Positions 9,643-20,694 of a DNA stretch of 64,000 nt are shown here, in pieces (positions within the stretch are counted from its first letter, which is position 1; each line of letters opens with the position of its first letter). Source of the stretch: Notolepis coatsorum (lineage: Eukaryota; Chordata; Actinopteri; Aulopiformes; Paralepididae); the NCBI GenBank assembly GCA_963971535.1, contig OZ020590.1:153244034-153308033 (forward strand). Direction: 5' to 3'. The notes under the pieces were generated by a model. The model was not told the origin of the DNA and did no database searches. It saw only the letters and a list, made by a program, of their open reading frames with translations. The position numbers were made by a program, and so were the translations under genes.

Positions 9643-10249
9643 AAGAGTAGAGGGAATTGCAGTAGTCCAGTTGTGAGAAAATTAGCATGATGATGACTCA
9701 TTTCTGCATTGTACCTCACTGTTACTCATTTTACTCTGTATTGTATATTGACTGAACATTCCTTTACTTACTTTTTTTTATTATATATATATATATGCTG
9801 TATGTAGCACACTCAGGGGCTCATGCAGAAACAAGCATTTCATCATAATATATTCTGTATTTTATTATGGGAAATAATAAACAAACTTTAAACTTTATTA
9901 AGGTCAGTAGGGGAGAGAAATAACTTGTTTTTTGACATGATGCACAGTTGTTAGAAACAGTTCAAGGAGCTACGAATAGCTCCCATTCCATCTCACTGCT
10001 CCAAAAAATTGTGAAAATAAAATTTCAACCAATCATTATACCGAGTGCTCTCCGGCGGAGCGACGTCATGTCCCGACAACTCACTCTCGGTTGTGGGTTT
10101 ATGCAGAGATGATGCATAATATCTCTTAACGAGTAAGATAAATACTCTCAGGCAACATACGTGTAGCGTCCGATATATGGATATGTCTACATTTATACAA
10201 AAGTAACTGTAGAGGAATTATTTAAGAACAATGTAACGCTTTTCACGTA

Positions 10250-10409
10250 CATGAATTGAAAATGGGGGTCCCTGATGTAAACAAGACACACGTCTTTCTC
10301 TGGTCTGCATCTCCTTAACAATTGTGTGTATTGAGCCGTACTGTACTGTACCCATCTGCAATCTGTTAAATAAAGTTTTCATTCATCATTCATTCATTCA
10401 TACTTCCCA
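10250..10409 (+). mobile_element. CR1-group LINE, short 3' end with (ATTC)n tail
   Basis: Plus-strand LINE 3' UTR from ATGAATTGAAAATGGGGG to TTAAATAAAG followed by ATTC repeats. It is heavily 5'-truncated (about 160 bp). The same insertion is in copy 2 (26218-26371) and copy 3 (61397-61560), so it predates the duplication. The tail is ATTC-based, whereas longer copies in the window end in ATTG-based repeats. Confidence 0.85.
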
Positions 10410-10630
10410 ACACATCCTCGTCACGTGGCAGCCACCCTCCAATAGGATACGAGCTAAATATCTAAACTCAAAAACACCTAAAAGAGGAAGAGTTGCATAT
10501 ATTTTCTACGAATCTGAATAATATAGACAAAGGTAAATGTAACCTCAACCGAACGATCAGCGGGTGACATCAAGTTGACTTTACGATCCAATCTCTCTCT
10601 GTTTTTCTGTTATGTTCTCTCACGTTGCAG

Positions 10631-10762
10631 ATACACAAGGAGCTCTGGCTCCACCAGCTGGACAATCAATGAATGAATGAATGAATGAAAACTTTATTTA
10701 ACAGATTGCAGAATGGGTACAATACAGTACGGCTCAAGCTAACTGCACTTAGCGTAGGCGAG
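10631..10762 (+). other. Exon-like block interrupted by a LINE 3' end
   Basis: A pyrimidine-rich tract ending GTTGCAG (acceptor, 10624-10630) precedes a block that ends GGCGAG|GTAAGT at 10762. In copy 2 the same block is uninterrupted (26596-26659). Here about 68 bp of CR1-group LINE 3' end with a GAATGAATG tail (about 10669-10736, minus) splits it. If the block was an exon, this copy is broken. Confidence 0.3.
10669..10736 (-). mobile_element. Very short CR1-group LINE 3' end
   Basis: Only the last 68 bp or so of the LINE, inverted, with a (GAAT)n-like tail, an ACTTTATTTAACAG polyadenylation region and a small TCAA duplication at the ends. It is absent at the matching place in copy 2 (26635), so it inserted in copy 1 after duplication, or in a lineage not ancestral to copy 2. 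Confidence 0.75.
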
Positions 10763-11250
10763 GTAAGTAACTCCACGACCAATGTCCTCAAACTGAAAAC
10801 ATGTCATTTCATTACAGTCTCCTCGTCGTGTTCATACTGGGAATGGGTGAAGACATGCCAGTTGCTGGAGGGCTAACGGCTAGTGAACTTGAGAACGGTT
10901 ATGACTATTACACACTTAATAATAAACACTGTTAGGACTATGACTCTTAATAAACACTGTTAGGACACTGTTATTCATTTACCCAAGGAGATTAATAAAG
11001 GAACACTTTACTTCTTTTCGTTTAATTTATTGGCTAATTCATGTACAGAAAATAAACACTGACAATGAAATGCATTTCATAAAACTTTTAACCGTTTCTA
11101 ATTTGAAGGTGTGAATATCTGGTCTGTCTGCACGAGGACCAGGCCTCCCTCCTCAAGTCCATCATTTGCAAATGCACTTGCAAGGCCATATTTTAACTAC
11201 ATGATTACAACTTCAGATCTAATTGTATTGCTTATATCTTTTTTTTTTTT

Positions 11251-11890
11251 ATCAAATCAGTTGTGCAATAGTCACTTTTGGTGAGTTGTTTCTATACAAT
11301 TCAGTTATATGACATTTAGGTATGACATAGGACTACACAAGCATTTTTAGTATAGAAATGTGTCAACAGACTAAAGCAGGGAACCACAATATTTTGCATA
11401 CAAATTATGCAGAATGTAATATCATAACTGTCTATTACTTTTCTTGCAATTGAGCCAATTTTCCTTAGGTACGGTTTTGAGGTGTGTGTTCAACAGAATG
11501 TAGTATCAAAAACACATTCACAAAAAGTATGGGTTACTGAATGCTGAACTGCACTATTATAATCACTAAGCCAGACCTTACCTGTGTCCCTGTATCGCTT
11601 GTCTCTGCTGCCCTTTGATAAAAAAAAAATCCCTATGTCCATTTTCCTTTTTTTTAGGCATATTTCAGTTAGTCACAGCAAAAGTCACCTAGTAAAAGTG
11701 AGATAATTGACAATATCAAAACATGCTAGGGCTGTACCGAATAGTTCGAAGCTTCGTTCATAATGTTGACATTCGAATTCTAAATCAACATAAAAAATTG
11801 TAAAAAAAAAAAAAAAAAAAATCTTTTTACATTTTTATTTGCCAGGGTATGGCGAGTGCCATAACTTGCCATACCAAATGGACGCCCCTG
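11251..11890. other. Spacer between copies 1 and 2, with a hAT-like end
   Basis: No gene is seen. The A/T-rich DNA ends with TAGGGCTGTACCGAATAG at about 11729, which looks like the left end of another hAT-type miniature element, followed by an A run at 11801-11820. Copy 2 of the large duplication starts abruptly at 11891, so the breakpoint lies close to this element. Confidence 0.5.
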
Positions 11891-12037
11891 GTATCGATTC
11901 ACAGGTACCGGTACCGTATCGGTTCAAATGTGAACGATAAATAAAGATCAAATCAAATCTAACTGAAGAAGTTATCCCTCTTCTAACAAGAGAGAAAAAC
12001 GTATAGTTTAGCTTTAAACTATAACGTCATTGCTTAT

Positions 12038-13456
12038 TAGGGATGGGTACCGAATTTGGTACTTTTAAAGGTACTTACCGAAACACATCGGTACTACCGA
12101 GTATCGATTCACGTGAGATACCGTAAAAGAAAGAAAAATTATTCTTTTTTTTTCACTTTTTTTATATTTTTTTTAACCTTTTTTCTTTTCATGTCAACGT
12201 TCACACGCACAATATACGTATCAGGGCCGACGTTCCACTCTATTGGTTAAAGTTGCTTACTCGTGAGTAGTACGTTCGTTGATAAAGAAAATTAAGGTCC
12301 ACAGCCGCTCCAGTGTAAAACAGATATCCATTTCCACAGCGAAGTCTTTCTTTACAGAAATGATCCTAAAGCTATTTTCCTAAATATTCACGTCACTAAA
12401 GGTAAGAAAACTGTTTTTTCCCGTCTCCAAAATCACCGCCGACTCGACACATGAAAATTCCTCCTCACCTGAAAGCCGTAAATCAAGTTGCCGGCTCTTT
12501 CCACAGCAAAACGGTCGGCAAGGGACCTTGGTTGAGAGATGCAGGCTTCAATCTATGTTGTTTAGTCTATCTGTTCAGTACTGCTCAGCACTGTTTCAAA
12601 ATGCACAATGAGCTCTTCTTCTTCTTCTTCTTCTTATTTGAATTTCCGGCAGTGTAGACGCATCGTGGCGTATTACTGCCCTCCGCAATTCTTTTTATGG
12701 GCTCTTCGTCTTCTTCTACTTCACCTTCTTCTTCTTCTTCTACTGGACCCCGTCATCAACTACATTGTCCATTGGAGTGCAGCTAACGCTGCTACTTCCT
12801 GTCTGAGCCCCCCTCCGCGGGACCCTCCTTGCCCCCTGCGATCTTTTTCTGGGCTGCTTTGTCCCTCGCAGCCCCCTCAGCCAATTCCCTAAGCACCACC
12901 TCCCAGTCCAGACCTTCCATTCCCAGATCCAATGAGCTCTTCAGAGAGAATTGTTGAATATATATAGATACACAAATGTTCTAGACTGTTTGATTATGAC
13001 AGCATACTGTGACATCACAAATGTTCTAGAATGGTTGACTATGACATCATACTGTGACATCACGAATGTTCTAGAAGGTTCTATTATGACAAATAATACG
13101 GTTCAATGACTTTATCTAAATCCAATCAATATTCCTAATGCCGTTTCAATGTAAGGTTATAAAAATAAACATATAAACATTCATATAATACAATAACCTA
13201 AATATATAGCTTTGGCTCCTCTACAATACACTTACCTAGGATTTTACTTGATTCAACAACAAAGCAGTCGGGGCAATGGCAAGCCGAAAACGGTCGAAAG
13301 TGTAGTTATTTGAAGTTTGGATATTTTTTTTCCGACTGAGGTAGGTAGATTACATTTTTAGAGACTAAAGTACCGAAAAAGGGTACCGTTGGGTACCGGT
13401 ATCGATTCACAGGTACCGGTACTGTGTCGGTTCAAATGTGAACGTACCCATCCCTA
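12038..13456. mobile_element. hAT-A element, copy 2
   Basis: Same ends as copy 1 (TAGGGATGGGTAC and GTACCCATCCCTA) and same TTGCTTAT duplication (12030-12037 and 13457-13464). At 1419 bp it lacks the LINE ORF2 region kept in copy 1 but retains a different LINE piece at 12610-12955. The U part, with its HSE/CRE motifs, runs from 12956. Confidence 0.85.
12610..12955 (-). mobile_element. I/Nimb LINE remnant: 3' end joined to ORF1 start
   Basis: Minus-strand. The (GAA)n tail and 3' UTR (12612-12700) are joined to an ORF1 N-terminal piece. The duplication AATGAGCTCTTC at both sides (about 12605 and 12932) looks like the LINE's own target duplication. ORF2 is absent, so the middle was lost, whereas copy 1 kept ORF2 and lost the 5' part. 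Confidence 0.65.
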
Positions 13457-13512
13457 TTGCTTATGTCCAGAGATTCCAGCTTTGATAACTAAAGTAATGA
13501 CACTTGACTTAC

Positions 13513-13679
13513 CTGTTATGTTTTGCCTTTTTAAACATGTCCCTTATCACGCTGTCCACGACAGCTGTCACGAGACGCGCACTGAGAGCTGGCCAGTATA
13601 CCGCGGGACCTTTTATGAAACATTCTGATATTTTCGCGGGCACAAGACTACTGCACAAGACCCGCGAAAATATCTCCAT
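13513..13679 (-). other. Exon-like open frame with splice donor, copy 2
   Basis: Equivalent of 8130-8284, with the same ATG (13679), the E2F-like inverted repeat and the AACAG|GTAAGT donor. It has the 12-bp in-frame block missing from copy 1. Unidentified protein; low confidence that it is expressed. Confidence 0.3.
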
Positions 13680-13986
13680 AACAGTTAAATACGCCTATAG
13701 GGCTAAAGAGTTATGATAATAATAATAAATGTAACAAGTGATCCTAATAAAATGTCTATTCGATTCATGCATGTCTGACTGTTAAACAAGTAAAAAATTA
13801 TGTAAATATGTTGTTAGAATGGTACAAATATTCATATGGTGACATTCTTCATAGCATTAACACATTTATTGACCCAGAAAATGTATAGTTTGACACCAAA
13901 ATTGATCTTCTATGTTCAACATTCTAACAACAAACCCTAACCCAACATTCACATTTTTGGCAGTTGTTGTATCGAGTTGTAGTACA

Positions 13987-14185
13987 CCTGTCGATGTACT
14001 AGCCTCAGCAAGCTAACGTTAGCTGGCTCCACTAGCAGCCTGTCGATGTACTAGCCTCAGCAAGCTAACGTTAGCTGGCTCCACTAGCAGCCTGTCGATG
14101 TACTAGCCTCAGCAAGCTAACGTTAGCTGGCTCCACTAGCAGCCTGTCGATGTACTAGCCTCAGCAAGCTAACGTTAGCTCCACT
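13987..14185 (+). repeat. 52-bp tandem repeat, copy 2
   Basis: Four units in phase with the copy-1 array at 8593-8790 and with the same shortened last unit, so the expansion predates the split of copies 1 and 2. It is followed by the same hAT-B fragment to 14445. Confidence 0.85.
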
Positions 14186-14445
14186 CTAGCAGCCTCCTCC
14201 TTCCCTCGCTCTCTCTCTGCTAACAATCCTGATTCGATTCTTGAACCTATTTAATTAAAAAGGAAGATATTGATGGACATTAGCTATAGTATAGAGCTCA
14301 GCAGCTGTAACAGAATAACAGTGTTTACCCCTTCAGAAGCATTTAGACATTTTAAGATAAGTTAATATACCGTGATATATACCGTTACCGTCTATGCTTC
14401 AAATTATACCGTGATATACATTTTAGACCATACTGTCCAGCCCTA

Positions 14446-15029
14446 GTTTGACACCAAAATTGATCTTCTATGTTCAACATTCTAACAACAAACCCTAACC
14501 CAATGTTCGACACATTTGTACCACATGCACAAACCTGCTTGATTATTGCCCCAAATAGCATGCAAGTTGGACAAAGTGGGTATGTCTGGAAAGAAGAGGC
14601 TTGTGGGTACCTATAAAACCAATGTGCACTCTGATATATTCATGTGAATATCCAAGGGACCTTTTGGAAGATGAGCATGGCAGTTTTTTCTAGGCGAAAA
14701 TTTTACATAATTTTGAATCATTGCCTATTAAAACCCCCTTCCCAACAGTTGGGCTTAATGAAAATGGTACAAATGGAAAGCTTAGCTTCTCTAGTTTACA
14801 GGGATACCAATACCTTTGTGTTCGCTCAAATATTGAGCGCGCTATGGACCAAGATATTTATTAATGGGCAGAACCTTGATTTTACATGGCGGCCATCTTG
14901 AAATCCATCATGATGACGTGGCACCTACCCCAAAATGAAAGCTATGATGATGAGGAACACGTGGGGAAAATTTAGTGCTTTTGTCCGTGTCCACATCCTT
15001 CTCAAATCTGGTGCTAAGCCACTGCACTA
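14446..15029 (+). repeat. Repeat block X, copy 2
   Basis: Same as 9057-9642; the 85-codon frame is at 14644-14901. The following 15030-15486 is non-coding DNA shared by all three copies, ending ATGCAGAGAT where the CR1-group LINE was inserted. Confidence 0.6.
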
Positions 15030-15483
15030 AGAGTAGAGGGAATTGCAGTAGTCCAGTTGTGAGAAAATTAGCATGATGATGACTCATTTCTGCATTGTAC
15101 CTCACTGTTACTCATTTTACTCTGTATTGTATATTGACTGAACATTCCTTTACTTACTTTTTTTTTTTATATATACTGTATGTAGCACACTCAGGGGCTC
15201 ATGCAGAAACAAGCATTTCATCATAATATATTCTGAATTTTATTATGGGAAATAATAAACAAACTTTAAACTTTATAAGGTCAGTAGGGGAGAGAAAAAA
15301 CTTGTTTTTTGACATGATGCGCAGTTGTTAGAAACAGTTCAAGGAGCTACGAATAGCTCCAATTCCATCTCACTGCTCCAAAAAATTGTGAAAATAAAAT
15401 TTCAATCAATCATATAACGAGTGGTCTCCGGCGGAGCGACGTCATGTCGCGACAACTCACTCTCGGTCGTGGGTTTATGCAGA

Positions 15484-15521
<38 letters not shown>

Positions 15522-15522
15522 C

Positions 15523-15566
<44 letters not shown>

Positions 15567-16928
15567 ACCTTTATTAACAGATTGCAGAATGGGTACAATA
15601 CAGTACAGCTCAATACACACAATTGTTAAGGGGATGCAGACCAGAGAAAGACTTTCGTCTTGTTTACATCAGGGTCCCCCATTTTCAATTCATCAGGACA
15701 TATATGACATACATGACATACAGATAGTCAGTACTGCTACATCTATACATTTATGACATACCAGATTTGCAAATACAGTACTATTTGTGATACAGAAGGA
15801 GTCAAAAAAAGGGAGTATATACATTTGACGTAGAAACTGTACATTGGAGGAGGTTGGGTGGGGGGGGGTTGGGTATATTGGGATATTGACAACCATACTG
15901 GGTAATTTACATTGGAGGTGGTTGGGGGGGGGGGGGGGCACACTGTATAAACAAGCAAAACTGTACATTGAGGGGGGGGGGGGGGAGACATTGTACAAAC
16001 AAACAAAATTGTACATTGGACTATTGACAAAACCATACTAGGTAAATTACTGTACATTGGAGGGGGTTGGGTTAGGATATTTACAGGGGCCAGTGTTGAA
16101 TTGCAGTCTCCCGTAGGTGTCCCTTGAGAGAGGTTTTGAAAGTGGGTAGTGATCCACATTCCTTTACAGCTTTGGGTAGGGCGTTCCACATTGATGTGGC
16201 ATAATTGCGAAACGTGTTTAGTCCCTTATTTGAGCCGAATCTGGGTTTAACATGATTTGTGGAGCTTCCTCTGGCGTTGTGATCGTGGTATTCACTGACC
16301 TTTGGGAAGTATTTTGACATGTACATGGGTACCTTGGTCGTGTAGTGTATCTTGTAGACCAGGCCCATTGCAAGTTGCTGTACTCTGTCGTCTACTCTAA
16401 GCCATCCTAGGTTGTCAAAGTGGGCAGGGGTGAGGTGGGTTCTAGGAGTAAGGTCAAGCAGTAGTCTGACCAGTTTGTTTTGAGATGTTTGTAATTTTGT
16501 TTTTAGCGCCTTTGAGGTGCTTTGGTACCATGAGGTGCAAGCATAGTCGTAGTACCCCTGAATGAGTGCTCCTGCCAGAGTCTTCAGGGTATTCTTTTTT
16601 TTTTTTTAATTTTTTTTATTATTGCAAAACAAAACTTATTAAAAGTCAGTACTCAACACACAATGTATAATGAAACTTTCAGTAAAGGTGGTTAAAATAT
16701 ATGCAAGTACAGAAACAGGATAAAACAAAAATAGTCAATAATAACATTTTAACCGTATACAGTGTATATCCAGCGAAGTTACAATTATATAAATGTTAGT
16801 ATATGATATACCCCTAATACCTATTTTCCAAAACCCTACACACATATGCTCCAGCTCAAACCCCCCCCTCCCGGACCCCCTCTTGGATAGTACCTCCATT
16901 ATCCCTCACTCCTAACCAGACACCACCA

Positions 16929-19900
16929 TTATAGGCTAGCTTTTATTCTCTCCACCACTTCTAACCACATTGACATTTTGGATTCATTGAGCCCCAGAAT
17001 TCTTGCTGTAGATATTTCTTGATATATCACATCGAGATATGTAAGAAACCACACTTTCCGGCACATTTTTTCCGGTTGAAACCAACGTGATGCGATCAGT
17101 TTTTTAGCTACTGTGATACCCGATAAAACCAATCTTTTTAGTTGTGGATTCACTGCAAACTCAAAAACATCATTCAATAGCAATACCGCGGGGTGTACAG
17201 GTATATTCCAAAATACGAGTATTGATAATTGTTGGGACACATCTTTCCAGAATGCCTTAACTGGTGGGCAGTCCCAATACATGTGCATAAATGTTCCTTC
17301 GTCCCCATTTGTACATTGGGAGCATTTGGAGTCTTGTATAAGCCCCATTTTGCACAGCCTTATAGGAGTCAAGTATGTCCTGTGAATATAGTTCAGATTG
17401 ATTTGTTGATGATCCGGGTTCCTTGATGTAAGTCGGACATTTGCCCAGGCTCCTTGCCAATCAAAGTCATTTTCCAGGTCTGGTATATCCCTCCTCCAGA
17501 CATTGTCTAGTTGAAGGGTTTCATACGAGGACGTTAGTAATTGATAATAAAAACCTGATACAAAACCTCCCAATGTATCTCTTTCATAGAAACATTTGTG
17601 GTATCTGTGGTGTTCAATTGGTATGTGTAATGGAACACCGTGAGATCTCATACAAAGTCGTAACTGTATGTAAAAAAGCCATGTGGACTCGGTGAGGTTA
17701 AACTTTATGCATATTTCGACATAACTACAGAGGCCCTTGTTATTAAAAATATCCCCTAATGAGTGTATGCCTCTTTCTTCCCATATAGGGAATCTTATAG
17801 GTCGTTTTCCCATTAAGAGAGCATTGTTATTGAATATGGGAGTGTGATTATGCCATACTTGAGGGTTAGGAAATTTCCTTTGTGTTTCCCGCCATGTCCT
17901 GATTGCATGGGTTATTATTGGGCCAAATTCTCGCTCACAATGCTTGATTGAAAGTTTAGTGTATGCTATGTCTTTCAATCTCTGTGGGGCTACTATGTTT
18001 TCTTCTAATTTTCTCCAAGATACCAAAGCCTCGGGGTCAAACCATATCTTCTTCAATGGTCTTAATGTGAAGGCATTAAAATATTGTAAAAAATCTGGGA
18101 CTGCCATGCCACCGTCTGCTTTATTTCTCTGTGCGGTGGATCTTTTTATGCGAGGTGGTTTGTTATTCCAAATAAATTTGTATGTGGAGGTTTGTAATCT
18201 TTTCCAGTAGCCCTCTGGAGGAGGTAACGGAAGCATTGAGCTGTAGAAATTGATTCTTGGTAATACATCCATCTTAACTATTGATACCCTTGCCTGTACT
18301 GAGTTTTTAAGTTTTGCCCACCTGTCCAGGTCGTCCTTGATTTTGTTCTGTATTTTTGTGTAATTGTGCTTCACCGTTTGTCTTATGGTGGGAAATATTT
18401 CCACACCCAAGCATCTGAAATGTTTGACCATGGGTATCGCACCTGGGAGGGTTGTCTCTTTTTTTGCACTGGTGTTAAGAGGAAGAAAAGCCGACTTAGG
18501 CCAATTTATTTTAAATCCCGATAAATCACCAAAGTTCTCTATCAACTTGAGTATAAGCGGCAATGTGTTGTTGGGGTTTTGCATGAACAATATTACGTCG
18601 TCCGCATATAAACTAATTTTATGATGTGTGCCCTTGATTACTATTGGTTCTATGTGTTGGGATTGTCTTATAAATTGTGCTAAAGGTTCTAATGATAGAT
18701 CGAATAGTCCGGGACTAAGAGGGCAACCTTGTCTGGCTGAGCGTGATACCGGAAAGATATCGGAGATGAATGTGCCTGTTGTAATCCTGGCCGATGGGTC
18801 CTTGTATAGTACTTTAATCATATCAATGAAACCTTTTCCTAACCCCATCCTTTCCAATACTGCCCATAGAAACGACCATTCCAACCTGTCAAATGCTTTC
18901 ATAGCATCCAGGGATAGTATCGCCTTAGGTGTGATGTCCTCTTTGTCTGTATCTAGTACGTGCAGTATTCGCCTTATGTTATCATTGATCAGGCGACCTT
19001 TTATGAAGCCTGTTTGGTCCGGATGAACTAAAGACGTCATATGCTTTTGCAATCTGATGGCTAATATCTTAGAGTACAGTTTGACATCGGTTCCGAGGAG
19101 GCTTAAAGGACGGTAACTACCGCACTCAGTGGGGTCTTTGTCTTTTTTGTGAAGAACTGAAATGAGTGCGGTATTTTGGTGTTCAATGAAGCTTCCCTCT
19201 TTGACTGAGTATAAGATCATATTTAGTAATAAGGGTCCAAATATGTCCCAGCAAGAAATGTACATTTCTGATGGGATACCGTCAATTCCCGGAGCTTTGC
19301 CGTTTTTCATTCCGGATATGGCCTTCTTGAGTTCTTCTAATGTGATCGGTACTTCTAACTGTTTAGCGTCTTCATCTGTAAGTTTAGGGAGAGTAATTTG
19401 ATTAAGATATGTGTCTAATTTGTCTTGATCAAAGGTCGTTTCTGAGTTATATAAATCGGAGTAGAATTCTTTGAATGTATCGTTTATTATTTTGGGTTCT
19501 GTTACTAGAGCTTGTTGTTTCCTAATGGCAGTTATATCTGCAAATTTTGCATTAATTCTTAGTCGCATGGCTAATAGGTGACTAGGTTTAGAACCTTGGA
19601 AGTACTGCTGTTGTCTAGTGCTGCGTATTTGCAATTCCGATTTTTGTCTGTACATTGCTTTGATCTCTGTCTTTAGAATGTTAACTTGGTTATCTAGTCT
19701 AGTAGAGTTGTTGTATTTTAAAGAATTAAAAAGCGTTGAGTAAAGCGTTTCCATTTCAGACAGTTTTGTGTTTTGATTTTTGCGCAATATGGAGGTAAAT
19801 CTATCCGAGAAATCCTTGATCATATTCTTTACCGACATCCATAATATTCTGGGATCTTGCACCGAGTTAGCATTATCTTGTAGGAATACTGTGAGAGCTT

Positions 19901-20024
19901 CTTTAATTTGTGTAATGAATTCCTTGTTGTTAAGCAGCATCGAATTAAAACGCCATCTTGGGGCCCGGGTAGATAGTGTACCAAATGTTGCTTTCAGGAT
20001 TAAGTAGCAGTGATCTGATCGCAT
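16929..20024 (-). CDS. L1 ORF2 (RT and C-terminal part)
   Basis: A 1031-codon frame. It opens in the endonuclease's last motif (SDHCYLILKATFG), then has a linker, RT fingers (CGSYRPLSLLGTDVKLYSKIL), palm motif LSLDAMKAFDRLEW, SARQGCPLSPGLFDL and the catalytic YADD near 18598-18611 (residue about 471). The C-terminal third contains a cysteine/histidine cluster (CKMGLIQDSKCSQC...HMYWDC) as in L1 ORF2 proteins. The true ORF2 starts upstream at 20694 in another frame; a single shift close to the SDH motif separates them. The RT half has no internal stop. It would reverse transcribe the element's own RNA at a nicked target. Confidence 0.92.
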   Translation of the reverse strand: MRSDHCYLILKATFGTLSTRAPRWRFNSMLLNNKEFITQIKEALTVFLQDNANSVQDPRILWMSVKNMIKDFSDRFTSILRKNQNTKLSEMETLYSTLFNSLKYNNSTRLDNQVNILKTEIKAMYRQKSELQIRSTRQQQYFQGSKPSHLLAMRLRINAKFADITAIRKQQALVTEPKIINDTFKEFYSDLYNSETTFDQDKLDTYLNQITLPKLTDEDAKQLEVPITLEELKKAISGMKNGKAPGIDGIPSEMYISCWDIFGPLLLNMILYSVKEGSFIEHQNTALISVLHKKDKDPTECGSYRPLSLLGTDVKLYSKILAIRLQKHMTSLVHPDQTGFIKGRLINDNIRRILHVLDTDKEDITPKAILSLDAMKAFDRLEWSFLWAVLERMGLGKGFIDMIKVLYKDPSARITTGTFISDIFPVSRSARQGCPLSPGLFDLSLEPLAQFIRQSQHIEPIVIKGTHHKISLYADDVILFMQNPNNTLPLILKLIENFGDLSGFKINWPKSAFLPLNTSAKKETTLPGAIPMVKHFRCLGVEIFPTIRQTVKHNYTKIQNKIKDDLDRWAKLKNSVQARVSIVKMDVLPRINFYSSMLPLPPPEGYWKRLQTSTYKFIWNNKPPRIKRSTAQRNKADGGMAVPDFLQYFNAFTLRPLKKIWFDPEALVSWRKLEENIVAPQRLKDIAYTKLSIKHCEREFGPIITHAIRTWRETQRKFPNPQVWHNHTPIFNNNALLMGKRPIRFPIWEERGIHSLGDIFNNKGLCSYVEICIKFNLTESTWLFYIQLRLCMRSHGVPLHIPIEHHRYHKCFYERDTLGGFVSGFYYQLLTSSYETLQLDNVWRRDIPDLENDFDWQGAWANVRLTSRNPDHQQINLNYIHRTYLTPIRLCKMGLIQDSKCSQCTNGDEGTFMHMYWDCPPVKAFWKDVSQQLSILVFWNIPVHPAVLLLNDVFEFAVNPQLKRLVLSGITVAKKLIASRWFQPEKMCRKVWFLTYLDVIYQEISTARILGLNESKMSMWLEVVERIKASL

Positions 20025-20694
20025 TGGGTGTCATTTCCACTTCATATTTATCAAATATTCTCGGGGATGCAAAGACGTAATCAATTCTGGATAGTGTGTT
20101 GTGTCTCGCCGAACGACAGGAGTACTTGCGGGTCATGGGGTTAAGTGAACGCCATAAATCAGTTACTCCTGTTGATTTCGACCAATCTTTTAATGCTTTA
20201 GATGAATTCTTTTGTTCGCTGGAGAAGGAAAGGTAAGTTTTGTCCATCCTTGGGTTCCAAATGGCATTAAAATCCGCACCTATTATATATGAGTACTCGG
20301 GATGGTTTAACATTTCTCCTGTTAGTGAAGTGAAGAAACCCACTTCGTACAAATTCGGGGCATATACCGCTGCCAATGCAATTTTCCTGTTATTGTGTAT
20401 AATCCTAGCTATAGTTATGCGCCCCTCAGCATCCGACCATACCCCTTTCAATTCGATATTTAATTTGCGTCTGACGACTATGGCTACCCCTCTAGTTCTC
20501 GTAGCAAAAGAAGAGTGACTAATATTATGGTATATGTTATCCGCTAACGTATTTATGTCTCCCTCTAAAATGTGCGTTTCGCTTAATAGAGCCACGTCCA
20601 CATGTTCTTTTTTCATCAGTGTAAGCACGCTTTTGCGCTTGTGTTGTTTGTTTATCCCACCGGTGTTCCATACCATTATATTCAAACTAGCCAT
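19945..20694 (-). CDS. L1 ORF2 N-terminal AP-type endonuclease
   Basis: Starts at ATG 20694 (MASLNIMVWNTGGI). Endonuclease landmarks in order are NTGG, LLSETH (catalytic E), AVYAPN, GADFNAIW (D and N) and RIDYVFAS. The last motif, SDH, is in the next frame at about 20010-20018, so one frameshift between NAIRS and SDHC splits the protein. The frame continues meaninglessly to 19945. The nuclease makes the first nick in target DNA. Confidence 0.9.
   Translation of the reverse strand: MASLNIMVWNTGGINKQHKRKSVLTLMKKEHVDVALLSETHILEGDINTLADNIYHNISHSSFATRTRGVAIVVRRKLNIELKGVWSDAEGRITIARIIHNNRKIALAAVYAPNLYEVGFFTSLTGEMLNHPEYSYIIGADFNAIWNPRMDKTYLSFSSEQKNSSKALKDWSKSTGVTDLWRSLNPMTRKYSCRSARHNTLSRIDYVFASPRIFDKYEVEMTPNAIRSLLLNPESNIWYTIYPGPKMAF

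Larger units (their letters stand above)
1..11250 (+). repeat. Large segmental duplication, copy 1
   Basis: This stretch reappears at 11891-27950 (from position 4361 of this copy on) and at 44725-61599. The copies share the same nested old insertions with identical flanking target duplications (TGTCAAAC, CCCTACGG, TTGCTTAT), which shows that DNA carrying those insertions was duplicated rather than hit independently. Base differences between copies are few by eye, so the duplication is fairly recent. Copy 1 lacks the BEL element found in copy 3 and the CR1-group LINE plus L1 found in copy 2, so it is the empty-site reference for both. Its left end lies outside the window; its right end fades in a T-rich tract at about 11240. 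Confidence 0.85.

Noticed and set aside
15402-15622. Frames reading INQSINQS as a repeat protein
   Set aside because: Produced by the GATT microsatellite tail of a LINE.
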